DNA from: Oxytricha trifallax
Lineage: Eukaryota > Ciliophora > Spirotrichea > Sporadotrichida > Oxytrichidae
Reading direction: 5' to 3'
Length of the DNA stretch: 64,000 nt
NCBI GenBank assembly: GCA_000711775.1
Contig: ARYC01017186.1
Coordinates: 1-64,000 of the forward strand
Position numbers and translations under genes: made by a program. Positions 26,099 to 38,522 of the stretch are shown here, in pieces. The notes under the pieces are model-generated. The model worked only from the letters and a program-made list of their open reading frames with translations. It was not told the origin of the DNA and did no database searches. Within the stretch, counting starts at the first letter, position 1; each line of letters starts with the position of its first letter.

Positions 26099-26755
26099 AA
26101 GTTTTTGGGTAATGGCCCCCTCGGGGGGGCCGCTAAAATCTTTTTTCTTATATTTTTTAAGTGGTCTAAAAATCATTATAACATCAAAGTAACATGTTTT
26201 AACTCATTATTTAGGTCATTAATGATCTCTATAATGAATATGTAGCAACCCAAATCATAGTAGCCTATCACATTTACATCATAAAATACATTAGATTTTG
26301 AATTAATATCACTAATTTTGTTTTTAATTTTTCTGTTTAATTTATTTTTAATTTCACTTAACTATTTAATGAAGTCATTAATAGCTGTTGCAATAGAGAG
26401 AAATACAATCATATAGTCAACAAATATTTAAGGTAACATTAATAAAAGCACTTCATGTAAATGCAACAGCTATTAATGACTTCATTAAATAGTTAAGTGA
26501 AATTAAAAATAAATTAAACAGAAAAATTAAAAACAAAATTAGTGATATTAATTCAAAATCTAATGTATTTTATGATGTAAATGTGACAGGCTACTATGAT
26601 TTGGATTGCTACATATTCATTATAGAGATCATTAATGACCTAAATAATGAGTTAAAACATGTTACTTTGATGTTATAATGATTTTTAGACCACTTAAAAA
26701 ATATAAGAAAAAAGATTTTAGCGGCCCCCCCGAGGGGGCCATTACCCAAGTTTTT
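26099..26755. mobile_element. Foldback element with GC-rich tips and 8-bp target duplication
   Basis: The element spans 26107-26747. Its left arm (26107 to about 26395) is repeated inverted at about 26460-26747, with tips GGGTAATGGCCCCC. AAGTTTTT flanks it on both sides (26099-26106 and 26748-26755), a perfect 8-base target duplication. Such duplications are made by hAT and Merlin transposases, among others. The arms are AT-rich except for the tips, and the loop is about 65 bases. There is no coding capacity, so it is non-autonomous. The Merlin element at 38269 also leaves 8-base duplications, but its ends differ. Confidence 0.88.
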
Positions 26756-27885
26756 GATAGACCATCGAGATAAATTTATATGTAAGAATAATAACAAGAT
26801 CCTTTCTCATAAAATTGACAAGTAAACTTGAGTAATTGTATGAGAAAGAAGTAATTTAGTTAGTTAAAAAATCACTTAGGTAAGTAAAAAGAAGTAATTT
26901 ATTCATTACAATTTTCCTTTTAAAAATTAGAATTTATATTTTTAAAGAACTATAATAGACCATACCATTTATAAATTAATCTCAAAAACTTCAAAATTTT
27001 AATCACTTAGAAATTCTATAGATTATAAAATTATAAATATGAATTATTACCAAATTTAATGAATTTGCTCTAACATTTGGACATTACAATATTACCTTTA
27101 TATTTCACAATTCATTTACTGCATTACTGATCATGATCAATAAAGGATTAGAAGTTTTGAATGGTGAAATTGAAGATAAAAAAAAATTATCATGATAAAG
27201 ATAAAAATAATTTCTTTAATATAATTTTTCATAGTTTAAGATCTTAAAAATGGAAATGATATTGTTAATTTTTTAAAAAATAAATAATTACTCAAGATAT
27301 TATATTATAACAACAGTAGCTACAAAATGGAAAAAGTATTTATATGATAAATGTTTAAGTATAAGTTTTTTATTTTATTTTAACTTTATGTATTCATTTA
27401 AAATATGATAAAAGAGAAAAGTAATTAATTTACGAAAAATAATATTTTATTTTATAATTATATATTTTATTTTGGATGAAAATTCTAAAACTTAAAAAAA
27501 TAAAATTTCAATGTATGTAGAATGTTTGAATATAATATTTTTAGTTTTAATTAATTTTAATACATAAATTTAAAATAAATAAAGTAATTTTCATTTTTAA
27601 ATTCTTTTATTTTATGAAATATATTGTAAAATACTTGAATAAAATATAAATTAAAAATTATCATCAAAATTCTTTAAAATATTATATGATAGCACCAGTA
27701 GACATAATTATATATTTATTTATTATTTAATTAAGAGTACATCATTTACAAATTTTGAAATCTTATAAACTATAATTAATTGATTATATATTTTACCTTT
27801 ATTAAGAATAAAAATAAGAGCAGCAGAAGTTGTAATAGTTATAGAAAAACACCTTTAGGTAGATTTAATTACGAGAAAAATTGCT
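26756..27885. other. AT-rich non-coding DNA
   Basis: No gene, repeat or conserved motif was recognised. The stretch is almost entirely A and T with short homopolymers. Confidence 0.5.
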
Positions 27886-27889
27886 ACTA

Positions 27890-28460
27890 TATTACAAAAA
27901 ATTATAATTTAGTAGAAATTAAATCTCATAAACATAAGGTCATTTGAGTTTCTCCAATATTAATTCTTGATTATATTTCTCTTTCACAAATTACTTCTTT
28001 TTTAACTGTCTTCCTCCAAATAATTAATTGCTTTTGATTGCTCCTTAGCTCCCTCTTATATGCTTTGTTCAGCATCATCGAAATTATGCTTTTTGAATCC
28101 TCCACTATCCTTTCAAGCTGATGCTCTATTTTCTTGGTGAAGAGCATTTTATCCACTTCTGAAATTTCCTCAACGAATTTACTGAATCTACCTTCTCATA
28201 TTATATACTAATAATGGATTGGATCCTCTATTAGCACAGTATTATCCCACAGATTGGTAAGAGAGTTGAACACTCATTTATTTAAGATAGTCTCCTCTCT
28301 CAAGTTACCTTAGTTTATCTTTTCTCATCTCTGCATTTCTCTTTGCAAAGAATTGGAATCTTGGAAGCTCTACTTCTAAATGATATTTTATTAGCAGCGC
28401 CAGTCACTGCAATATTCACGAAGCACACCAAAATCTTTAAGATCGAATAATAATTAGCAT
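27890..28460 (-). pseudogene. Coding-like block with repeated in-frame TGA, unrecognised
   Basis: Read on the minus strand with TAA/TAG as glutamine, one frame stays open over about 560 bases except for three TGA codons. Recognisable coding text includes NSLTNLWDNTVLIEDPIHYQ, RFSKFVEEISEVDKML and KKIEHQLERIVEDSKSIISM, a charged, probably helical sequence. Each TGA lies where tryptophan would be plausible (for example after LNK and after YII), and TGG tryptophan codons also occur. It could be a decayed gene, a relic MDS cluster, or a gene with TGA as sense. Bounded on both sides by AT-rich DNA. No family assigned. Confidence 0.4.
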
Positions 28461-28559
28461 AAGCAATTTCTTTTATATTATTTTTACAGTATAAAGATTC
28501 AAGCAATATCGCCAAATTCCAAACTGCAGGCATAGAATTTGTTGTAAATGGCTAAACAG

Positions 28560-29590
28560 AGATGGCATTTTATTTTTAATATGATTAATTTAATAAATAA
28601 GAAATAAAAGAGTTTATGTTTTAACATTATTTATAATTGTGACATCAATTTCTTACATTAATTATGTTGCTTCCCCAAGTACTTATTCAGGATATGAAAT
28701 TGGTGTAAATGTAATGGATAAGTTATTAAAATATAATATATTAAAATAGATCCCACAACTGGAAATATTCTCAACTGCATTTAAAACCAAATATCTATTA
28801 TTATATATAATAATTTTCCTATAAGAAGTTATTGTTAAAATAAAAAGGGATTTTTGTTCACATCCAAATGGTTGTTAATTCATTTTCTAGTTACAATTTA
28901 AGTTTGGAAAAAATCTAAGGATTTTTAAATATCATCATTGTTACTGTATATTTTTGGATTGTCTACTGTATAAATTTTAATATTATAATAGACTATATAT
29001 TGCAAATTATATTAACTCACCGTATCATATCCTAACTTAAAATTGATATACTAACACAAATTCATGAGCAAAGGTATGTTTGTTAAAGGAATACTTTGAA
29101 GTTTCCTTTTGTGAGAAGATATTAATCAGTTCTAACGAGTTTTACACTATCAATAATTGGATTTAGGTTTAGCATTTTTCAGTTTATTTTTCATGTTGAA
29201 TATATCAATTTAAATTTATTTCATGGGATTAAGTTACTGTCTTTATATTTTTGCAATTTTTTAGAAGCAATCAAATTAAATATAAAATTATCATAACTTA
29301 ATTTAAAAAATTTCTAATGAAGAAAAACAATTACTTTCTTGAAAAATTTAAATTAAGCACCTGTAAATAATCTATTCGTTTTTAATTGCTTACTGTAATT
29401 ATAAAAATCTTAAAGATTAATGACACCATTTAGTTAATTTATAGTTCCTTTATGCAGTAATTACATTTAAATTTCCAGAAGATCCTAAATTCATTTCAAC
29501 TAATATTTTTATTTATGAATAAATTAAAATAATTAATGAGAAATAGCAGTGATTAAATTTTACTAGCTTAAAACATTAGAGATCAAGATA
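28560..29590. other. AT-rich non-coding DNA
   Basis: No coding frame of substance and no inverted repeat were recognised between the minus-strand coding-like block and the palindromic element. Confidence 0.5.
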
Positions 29591-29594
29591 AATA

Positions 29595-30803
29595 TTACTA
29601 AAATACATAAAATTGGGTAAATTGGTATAAATTCAAATAAACGAAAGATTATAATAATATATAACAGTAATGATTTTGATATTCGATAAATTTAATTAAA
29701 TGTACAGTTTTAAAATTACTAAAAAATCTGAATGTACAATTGTTTATTGTACAATTAATTCCTGTATAAATTGCCCTATAAAAAGTACAAAAAGTCAATG
29801 TACAAATCCTAAAATTGTACACGAAAAGTACAGGAAAAATGAGTGTATTAGTGCTTGAAAGTACACATGCAACAGGAAATGTACAATAAACAATTCGGTT
29901 TTTATGATATACTTGAGAATCGTACAAAAAGCAAAACCCATTTAGTGTTTAACCGGAGATGTGATGTATAATGTGATTTAAGTTTTGATTAATTATTAAG
30001 CTCTGGGTACAAATGTCTAAACCGGGTAATCTGAAGCACTGAATCTCCTTCGCGCCGAAGCCACTCTCTGTCTTTCCCGTAACTGCATTAGACTGCGCTC
30101 TACCGTATCGTGCCTGATCTTGATCGTCCGCGTCACTAGTGCCTCTTTGATGCAGGATACATTAGTTCCTCCATGATTCAAGTTCCACAAGTCGCAGTGT
30201 CCCACTCTTACTCTCTCTCAGTCATGTGCACCGTTAATTGCAGTTGCCGGTTTTAGCACTAGTGACGCGGACGATCAAGATCAGGCACGATACGGTAGAG
30301 CGCAGTCTAATGCAGTTACGGGAAAGACAGAGAGTGGCTTCGGCGCGAAGGAGATTCAGTGCTTCAGATTACCCGGTTTAGACATTTGTACCCAGAGCTT
30401 AATAATTAATCAAAACTTAAATCACATTATACATCACATCTCCGGTTAAACACTAAATGGGTTTTGCTTTTTGTACGATTCTCAAGTATATCATAAAAAC
30501 CGAATTGTTTATTGTACATTTCCTGTTGCATGTGTACTTTCAAGCACTAATACACTCATTTTTCCTGTACTTTTCGTGTACAATTTTAGGATTTGTACAT
30601 TGACTTTTTGTACTTTTTATAGGGCAATTTATACAGGAATTAATTGTACAATAAACAATTGTACATTCAGATTTTTTAGTAATTTTAAAACTGTACATTT
30701 AATTAAATTTATCGAATATCAAAATCATTACTGTTATATATTATTATAATCTTTCGTTTATTTGAATTTATACCAATTTACCCAATTTTATGTATTTTAG
30801 TAA
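29595..30803. mobile_element. Near-perfect 1.2-kb palindromic element
   Basis: The left arm 29595-30142 (548 bases) is repeated inverted at 30256-30803 around a spacer of about 113 bases. A 92-codon stretch in the arms translates identically from both, so the arms are identical for at least 279 bases. The tips read TTACTAAAATACAT and are flanked by TA on both sides (29593-29594 and 30804-30805). The outer part of each arm is AT-rich with repeated TGTACA-type words. The inner 150 bases and the spacer are GC-rich and may be remnants of a coding core. The tips resemble those of the Rep element at 33370 (TTGCTAAAATACAT). Confidence 0.88.
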
Positions 30804-30809
30804 TATTAT

Positions 30810-32780
30810 TTAATTGAGATATCTTCTTAAGTTAAAAACTATTCAGTTTTAATTTATCAATTATTGATGAATGGTATATTATATAGATTATTCAGAATTT
30901 ATTATTAGAACAAAAAAATAATAACTGAATTGAAACATAGATTAGTTCTGATCGTAATGCGAAATTTTTATTATTAAAAGGAAATTAACAATTTCATTTT
31001 GTTAAATGCAATTTATAAATTTACTAGCTTTTGTTTTTTCATACCTCTAATTGTAAACTTTTAAATCTAGTATCAATGAATTTGATCGTTCTCTCATACA
31101 ATCTAAGTTAATTTATTTAAGCTATAATTAAGCTTAAGTTTTATAAAAAGTTTCTCTAATATATTTAGTGAAATTTACTTTTATTTTCTAAAAACTATAC
31201 TCATATTCTTGATAATTTTACCAGATAAATAAAAAATTATTAACTGCAATAAGTTAGAATATATATTTTCCTAATGATCAATTCTTAATTTTATATTCTA
31301 TATTTACTAAAATTATAAGTTTTCATTATATTTAAGGATTTGATTGACCTTTTTGAAAGTGGAATATATTTACATATTATAAAAATATAATAAATAATAC
31401 TTTTAAAATCATAATTCAATTAAGTCTTAATTAAATTTTGAATTAATTTAAATTTATTAGGATATTATTATTTTAATAAAAAATAAAATTAACAAATTAA
31501 ATATTTTAATTAAAAGTGCTTCATATACCATCAACCATATTTAATATATCTTCTTAATTTATCAATTAATTTTTATTGATTAAATTATATAAATATTATT
31601 TTCTTTGAATATTAATCTCAATCTTAATTCTTTTTTTATCTAAAAATAATTTAATGATTATATTCTCATTCAATATTTAATTTGTAATATGCGTTAAGTA
31701 AAATAAAGGGGTATTGTGTTAAATAAATGTTTTAAATTATTTAAAAAATAATAATCAAGGTATCTTTGATTGATAATTAATTTATTCTAACTTATATTAG
31801 AAATAATTTTTTTTATCCCTTAAATTTTACCAAATCATAGTTAAAAAGTAAACAAATATAATTAACATTTTATCATAGAATTACAAAATAATTAATATAA
31901 AGATTCTAAATTTTTTTAATTATTTTAGTTTACATTAGAAAATTTCAGATATTTTTAGTAAATTTATGAGGTATTTATTGTCAAATTACATAAATCTTAT
32001 CTTGGTGTAATTATACTAGTTATATTAATAATAAACATTGATTTTTTATCAATAATAAAGATATTTTAAAATATATTAAAAAGTCAATACATTAATTTTA
32101 TGATCGCTTGATTAATTCATGAAATCAAGGAAACATTACATTTTAAATAGGAAATATCATTCATAATTTAAAAATATAATTAAATTTAAGAATAAATTAA
32201 ATATATTATATATAGCTTTACTATTTTATTTGAAATTAATCAATTGAAATTCTATTTTTTTATTTAAAAATAACTAATATATTAATTTGCATGAATAATT
32301 TTATTAGTTAAATTGTTTCAGTACAGTTTAATACAATAAATACAATTGTTTTAAATTATACTTATTTAAGAAGCAAATTTAATTAATATTCGTTAAATGT
32401 TCAACAAATTCTATTTTAGCATGCGCTTATACATATAGCACATTAACATATTATTTAAAAAAAATATAAAATAGAAATTTATGATGTTAAATCAAAATTT
32501 CATTAAAAAATATTAATACCCTAAAACTAATAAATATTTAATTAAAAGATTTTTTTAATATTAAAATTGTAAAATAATTTTTTTATATTTTTTAATATGT
32601 TTAGTATTAAATTTAAAATTTACTATGCAAATTTAAAATTATTTGCAAAATAATGTGAAATGCTTTCAAAACATTAATTTTGGAAGAACTCTTATATGAA
32701 TGACAAATAAATATTAAGCAAATTTAATTTTCGTGAAACTAGTTGATTGTAATTTCTAAATTTAATATATAAAGATTTAT
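30810..32780. other. AT-rich non-coding DNA
   Basis: About 2 kb of extremely AT-rich sequence. No coding block, inverted repeat or RNA gene was recognised. Confidence 0.5.
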
Positions 32781-32782
32781 AA

Positions 32783-33194
32783 TTGTAGGAATACATTCGA
32801 TTTGGGAAAATAAATTTAATTAAAATTAATTAATTATTAATTACCTTCAGTTATGTTTTTTTTGTTGAAAATTTCTCCAAACCCTGACAATATTATGCTC
32901 TCTGGATGGCGCATTTACGGGGGTTGTTATTGCTATTATGAATTTATCTCTTCTCCCAAGCGAGAAAAATTCATTATACTATTTTTGGAAGTTAGCTCAA
33001 AATCGAAATATCTCACTTCTTGGGATAATTCAAGAATTTTGCCAATAGTATAGTCCAACTAAAATTGCGGGATCTACCGCAGAATCCATTTATTTTTGAA
33101 TTTTGAGTCAAATTGGATTTCAATACTGCCATGATTTTAATATTTAATTAATTTATTTTTTATTCATTTTCTCAAATCAAATGTATTCCTACAA
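32783..33194. mobile_element. MITE, 412 bp, TTGTAGGAATACATT ends
   Basis: TIRs begin TTGTAGGAATACATTCGATT on the left and, read inverted, TTGTAGGAATACATTTGATT on the right, with AA flanks. A subterminal CTGCCATGATTTT block on the right is shared with the other MITEs and the Rep element. The centre holds a small inverted repeat (CTTCTCCCAAG...CTTCTTGGGA) and GC-richer text, but no gene. Its length almost equals that of the copies at 37022 and 38523 although the interior differs. Confidence 0.75.
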
Positions 33195-33369
33195 AATTAA
33201 AAAACAATTACATTTTACATTTTCTAATTATGTAAGACACTTTTGTAATGAAAATACAAATCTATGTTCAAATGAAATTATTCTATTTCTATAAATATTT
33301 ATTTCAAATAATTTATTAGCTTATAATATGACTATTTAAACATTTTATTAAGCTTTCATAATAATGATA

Positions 33370-35532
33370 TTGCTAAAATACATTTGAATCGGGAAATTAT
33401 AAAATAAAAATATAACTGTAAGCGTAATTAATATCAACTGCCATGTTTTTTATTAGTCTATAATTTTAATTTGGATTACTTTTATTAAAATTTGATTCAG
33501 TTAAACTGGATTATTGAATCATTGGATCACAGAATGTAGTATAAACTGCCCTATAAAAAGATGAATTAACTAAAATTAGATTACTCAAAATTGGATCATT
33601 GGATCACAAAAACAAGGAATGAACCAATAATCTAATAATCCAATGTACCAATGTGCCGTTTCAATAACAGATTTAATCTGAGCCAAATTGGATCACATAT
33701 CAGGAGATAAGAAATTAATTAATAATAAAATTAAAATAAACGAAACATTCAAATGTTTAAACGTGAGGATGAAAAACTGCTACATATCCGCAAGATATCA
33801 GGTAAGTTAATTATTTTGATTATGAATACTCCTATAGAATGTCGGTACAGTCTCAGAGATTACTTTATGTTCTCCATCGCATTCAGTGTACAAGAGAAAC
33901 GCTTCAAGAGAATCGAAAAAGAAATCTTATCTGTAAATCCGCGCATGTGCCACGTGCTGCATTTCCGCGATACCAAACCGGCGCAGAGTACTTGAGCATT
34001 CACGTTAAACAAGGGCAACCAAATCTCAGTAAAGCATCTTTCACTTCGGATAGATATACAGGCAAGAGAGTAATCGACGATCTCAAGCTTGGGCCAAAGA
34101 GCATCAACAGCGTAACGAGCAAACAAATCATAAAGAATATCTAAAAATTCGAGTTGATCCATGGAGATTCAGCAAATTTTAATGCTTTCATCGCGAGTAA
34201 GGTGAAACCAAAGAAGATCTCTCGCTTAGAGGAGCACAAGATACCACGCTGCACAAAGGAGGAATTGGTAAAGGAGGTGATCAGCGGCAGCGCAGTTGGC
34301 AATATTCATGACGTGAAAGATTTCTACGAAGACAATCTTGGTGATGTTAGCAAAATAATTGAGATCGTGGACCACAGTCAGCATATTAAGACGCATCTAA
34401 AGTTCTGTAATTAGATTGAGAAAAGCCAGATGGTGCAGCTTAGTTCGATAGAATAGCTATAAAGCTTCTTGGAGAAGGCTCGGGAGAATAATGAGATGTT
34501 GATGTCAAGCAATTAATAAATGATAGACAGCCGGTACCATGTCGTAGATTATCTTTTCAAAATGATTTTCAGAAAGAGTGAGAGCAAGATGAACGCGGTG
34601 TGGCTCTTTGGTGACCCCGATACTGGGAAAACAACGATCGCAAGAATGCTAGAACAGATATTTATCACAGAGAGATTCCAGGAGTCATCGAGTCAATTTC
34701 AGGTATCCACTGGCAGAACCGAGAGAAAGCCCTCAATAGTTATCATGAATGAAATCAATCGCAGGCAATTTTTCAGCAAAAAGAACATCGCAGATATGAA
34801 GAGCTTCCTAGAAGGAGAGGGATACCCCATCAACCGCAAGTTTTGAAATATCAGCGGTGCCAGGTTTATATCACTTCTAAAAGCCTGCCTTTCAATAGTA
34901 TGTCGGAGATTGATACAAAGGCCTTCCTAACCAGGATCACGCTAATAGAACTATAAAAGGGCATCAGAGATTCCGGAAAGCCGTTTCCATTCACCGCGAT
35001 TCATCTAGCCTAATACTTCTACTAGCGGTTACTGAGCGATGGAGACATCCCAGGAGAAGCAGGTGAGACATTTGATGGTTCTACTATCGACAAAAACGAC
35101 GGTGGCGACGATTCTAATTGAGGCTTTTAAATATACTATATAAATTGCTTAATTATTAAGATTAATAATAACAACTTCTAATACATATCTTCTTATCTCC
35201 TGATCTGTGATCCAATTTGGCTCAGATTAAATCTGTTATTGAAACGGCACATTGGTACATTGGATTATTAGATTATTGGTTCATTCCTTGTTTTTGTGAT
35301 CAAATGATCCAATTTTGAGTAATCTAATCTAGTTAAATCATCTATTTATAGGGCAGTTTATACTACATTCTGTGATCCAATGATCCAATAAACCAGTTTA
35401 ACTGAATCAAATTTTAATAAAAGTAATCCAAATTAAAATTATAGACTAATAAAAAACATGGCAGTTGATATTAATTACGCTTACAGTTATATTTTTATTT
35501 TATAATTTCCCGATTCAAATGTATTTTAGCAA
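33370..35532 (+). mobile_element. TIR element encoding a Rep-like SF3 helicase
   Basis: Long TIRs of about 345 bases (33370 to about 33715 and about 35190-35532) begin TTGCTAAAATACATTTGAATCG. TA flanks both ends (33368-33369 and 35533-35534). The arms contain several copies of a TTGGATCA/TGATCCAA word and a CTGCCATG block near the tips. The only gene between the arms is a plus-strand helicase of the replication-initiator type. This pairing of a Rep-like helicase with long TIRs and a TA duplication is not a standard DNA-transposon plan. No DDE transposase is seen inside. Confidence 0.85.
33753..35121 (+). CDS. Rep-like protein with superfamily 3 helicase domain, frameshifted
   Basis: SF3 helicases are the ATPase part of replication initiators in CRESS-DNA viruses, parvoviruses and related plasmids. 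The motifs occur in order: Walker A GDPDTGKTT (about 34612-34638), Walker B PSIVIMNEIN (about 34730-34760), and motif C VYITSKSLPF (about 34867-34896), close to the ITSN of Rep proteins. The frame holding Walker A and B is open from about 33839 to a TGA at 34844-34846. The motif C part lies in a different frame, ending at TGA 35119-35121, so one base is lost near 34845. A 35-base intron (about 33803-33837) fits near the start. The N-terminal 100 residues shift frame near 33980, and no clear HUH endonuclease motif is visible. The copy is therefore probably inactive or mis-sequenced. Confidence 0.75.
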
Positions 35533-35535
35533 TAT

Positions 35536-37018
35536 TAATATTTTTAATTTATTTATCTTAAATTCTCTAAATACACTGAGCTAATTAACTGTTATACAAA
35601 TTAATTATTATTTTTGAATTAGAATTTAAAGCATTATTTATAATCATAAATAATTGCAAACAAATTACTGATAAATTAAAATGCTAATATTACTCATAAC
35701 ATATAGTGGTTTAGATAAATATATTTTTAAATTTATTGCATATGCCGCTTACTTTACAATTACGGCTAGTTCTCCTTATATAGCTGTTAAACCAACATAC
35801 AGTTACTTTAGTTAAACTTAAAATAAATGACACAAAAAAATCATATTGATAATTATATCATATTAAATAAATAGTTCAGGAACTACGATGTATACAACTT
35901 CACTATATTTAAGAAATTCTTAAATCTGGAAATTCTTCCTCAGCCACAGTCAGTATTAATAAATTATATTCAATTGGAATTCTGTAAATCAGATTTTAAT
36001 TTTAACCATTTTAAAGTAAATATTAATAAAATATCTATTTTAATAAGTTTACATCACAATTTTAATGAAAATGATATATTTTTTTCTTTTAATTAAAATT
36101 TTCGAAACTTTATTGAGTATTTATTAAATAAAAGTAATATTTTTATTAAAATCATAATTTTTGCTAATGTTTTAAACTTTTCTTGATATTTTTTTCACTA
36201 AATTATTACATATTTAATCTGTTAATAGGAGTTAGTATGCTTTACTTTTTGCAATAAAAGATTAATATATTTTATAAAGATCCAAATTTTTCTTGGGTTT
36301 GGACATGCTCCTTCATCATCTAATTTTGATTTAAATTACTATAAGGTAAACCCTGGATTCAACCCAAATAATATATTAGTATTGAATATTTAAAATAGTA
36401 AATTCAATTATTAGAGATGAAAAAATTTCTCTAATTTGCTAAATAGTTTTCTTAAAGATAAACTTATATCTAACTAATAATTAATTATTAAAAATAAATT
36501 TTATCTTATTTATATACTATGTTGCTTGTTCCAATTTATTATATGTTTATCCCTAAGTATTAATTATGTACATACTCTTAGCTCTTTAAGCTTTAAAAAC
36601 AACAGCAACATGCAATTTAAAAAATAAATTTATTAAGTAATTAATTTAAAAAATAATGATTTTCTTCAAAAAGAATAAGATTCGTGAAATTTTCATATAA
36701 ATATTCAAAACATATTTGAAATAAATCATTTTTTTCTAATATAATATTATTCTTCAACATTAATTGTTTGGTTGCTATGAACTTAGTGGACAAAGTTATG
36801 ATAAGACTCAAAATAGTAAACAATTAAAACCTATGTAATAAAAAATTATCCAAATTTATATCAATTTTTATTTTTAAAAGTTATTTTTTTAATAAAAAAA
36901 ATACTTTTTTTCATTTAATAGTATTAATATAACTTTTTTAAACAAAAATATTTTAAGGTTTTAAATTAATAGGAGCAAATATATATATAATACTTAAATT
37001 TAATTAGCGACAAGTTTA
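35536..37018. other. AT-rich non-coding DNA
   Basis: No coding blocks, TIRs or conserved motifs were recognised. Confidence 0.5.
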
Positions 37019-37021
37019 TTA

Positions 37022-37432
37022 TTGTAGGAATACATTCGAAATTTGGAAATTAATTATAATTAAATTAATAATAAATCAAAATCGTGGCAGTTAAAGGGGT
37101 TTAAACGATCTAGGGCTTATTCGATAGAGATTTCAAAATTAGCTGGACTTTAATATTGGCGGTACTATTTTATCGCATCCCTAGAGAGAGATAACTTCAC
37201 TTTAATTAAACTCATCTAAATTCATTAAATTGTACCCTCACATTAAAGTGAAGTTATCTTTCTCTAGGGATGCGATAAAATAGTACCGCCAATATTAAAG
37301 TCCAGCTAATTTTGAAATCTCTATCGAATAAGACCTAGATCGTTTAAATTGGCCAACTTTAACTGCCACGATTTTGATTTATTATTAATTTAATTATAAT
37401 TAATTTCCCAAATTTCGAATGTATTCCTACAA
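37022..37432. mobile_element. MITE, 411 bp, nearly full-length foldback
   Basis: TTGTAGGAATACATTCGAAA tips are flanked by TA on both sides (37020-37021 and 37433-37434). Almost the whole element is an inverted repeat. The arms carry GTGGCAGTTAAA, AATTAGCTGGACTTTA and GGCGGTACTATTTTATCGCA, with a loop near 37195-37245. It shares these blocks with the copy at 38523. It is non-coding. Confidence 0.9.
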
Positions 37433-37434
37433 TA

Positions 37435-38260
37435 ATATCATTTAATTTATTAAAGATTATATTTTACTTTTAAAAAATGCAATATTTGTAATCCCAAAAC
37501 CCTTTATATTTTGATTGACATCTTGATTTTCAAATAACTATGTAAATGATTCTTTAACAAAAGTATATTTTGGTATTTACAAGGATGATATATTATCCCA
37601 AGCTTATTGATATATTTTTTTCAATTTAAATTTTGATTAATTTTAATGACATATTTTTTATTGGAGTCATTTATCTTGCATCTTTACTTTATTGCTTATT
37701 CATAATTTATTTCTTTTCTAAAAAGTAATATTACAATTGAAAACTCTAAAATAATATAAAAAGTATGCATGAATTTACAAGGTAAGTTAATATTTAATAT
37801 TAAAAGGAGATTGTTTATTTAAACTTTGATAATCATTGCTAAATAACTAATTACAGTCAAGACAAGAGCTCTAAGCAGATATGAAATGTTTAATTTCATG
37901 AAGCATATCCTTTGACTTTTGATTTCGCAAAATTACAAGTTGCTCATCATTTAATTAAATTAGACTAATTTTATTAATTTATATAATTCCCTCTTTATAA
38001 ACCAATTATAATAATATTTTATATTTCCTTTATTCTCTAAATTAACTAAAACATGAACTATCTCAATTTTTCTATATAGTACTTAATTTTACTTTTTTTC
38101 AGATTTTTGTGATTTCTCAAAATGATATAAAAATATAAATATGTCCTTATTAAAGTAGAAAATAATTCTTTAAAGATTATACTCATAAGTTAATCTTATT
38201 GATAATTTTTAATATAAAAAGAAAATAATTAATTAATTCAAATACTTTTATAGTTTGATA
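37435..38260. other. AT-rich non-coding DNA
   Basis: Nothing recognisable between the MITE and the Merlin element. Confidence 0.5.
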
Positions 38261-38522
38261 TAAATTTCGGCTAGCAGGTAGAACACACCCCCCCTAATGT
38301 ACTATTTTTTTTTTGTAGTCTTGTAGAGAATTTGACGCTGAGCAAGATTGTCAGAACGCCTTTTGCTTGCGAGCAATAGTTTTTGAGCTACGACCATTTT
38401 AATAGTGTATTTTTATATATAAAAATAACATAAAAATTTCACCAAAAAAAAACTTTTTTAATATTTTTCATAAAAATGCATTTTTAATATACAGATTTAA
38501 ATATTTATTCTATTGTTCATAA

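Noticed and set aside
29649..30749. Two identical 92-residue reading frames on opposite strands.
   Set aside because: They are the two arms of one palindrome, AT-rich, with no family resemblance; treated as repeat arms, not genes.
33990..34020. An AFTLNK string just after a TGA, similar to Rep motif I (FTLN).
   Set aside because: It lies in a frame that does not continue as plausible coding text, while the neighbouring frame does; too short to claim a HUH endonuclease domain.
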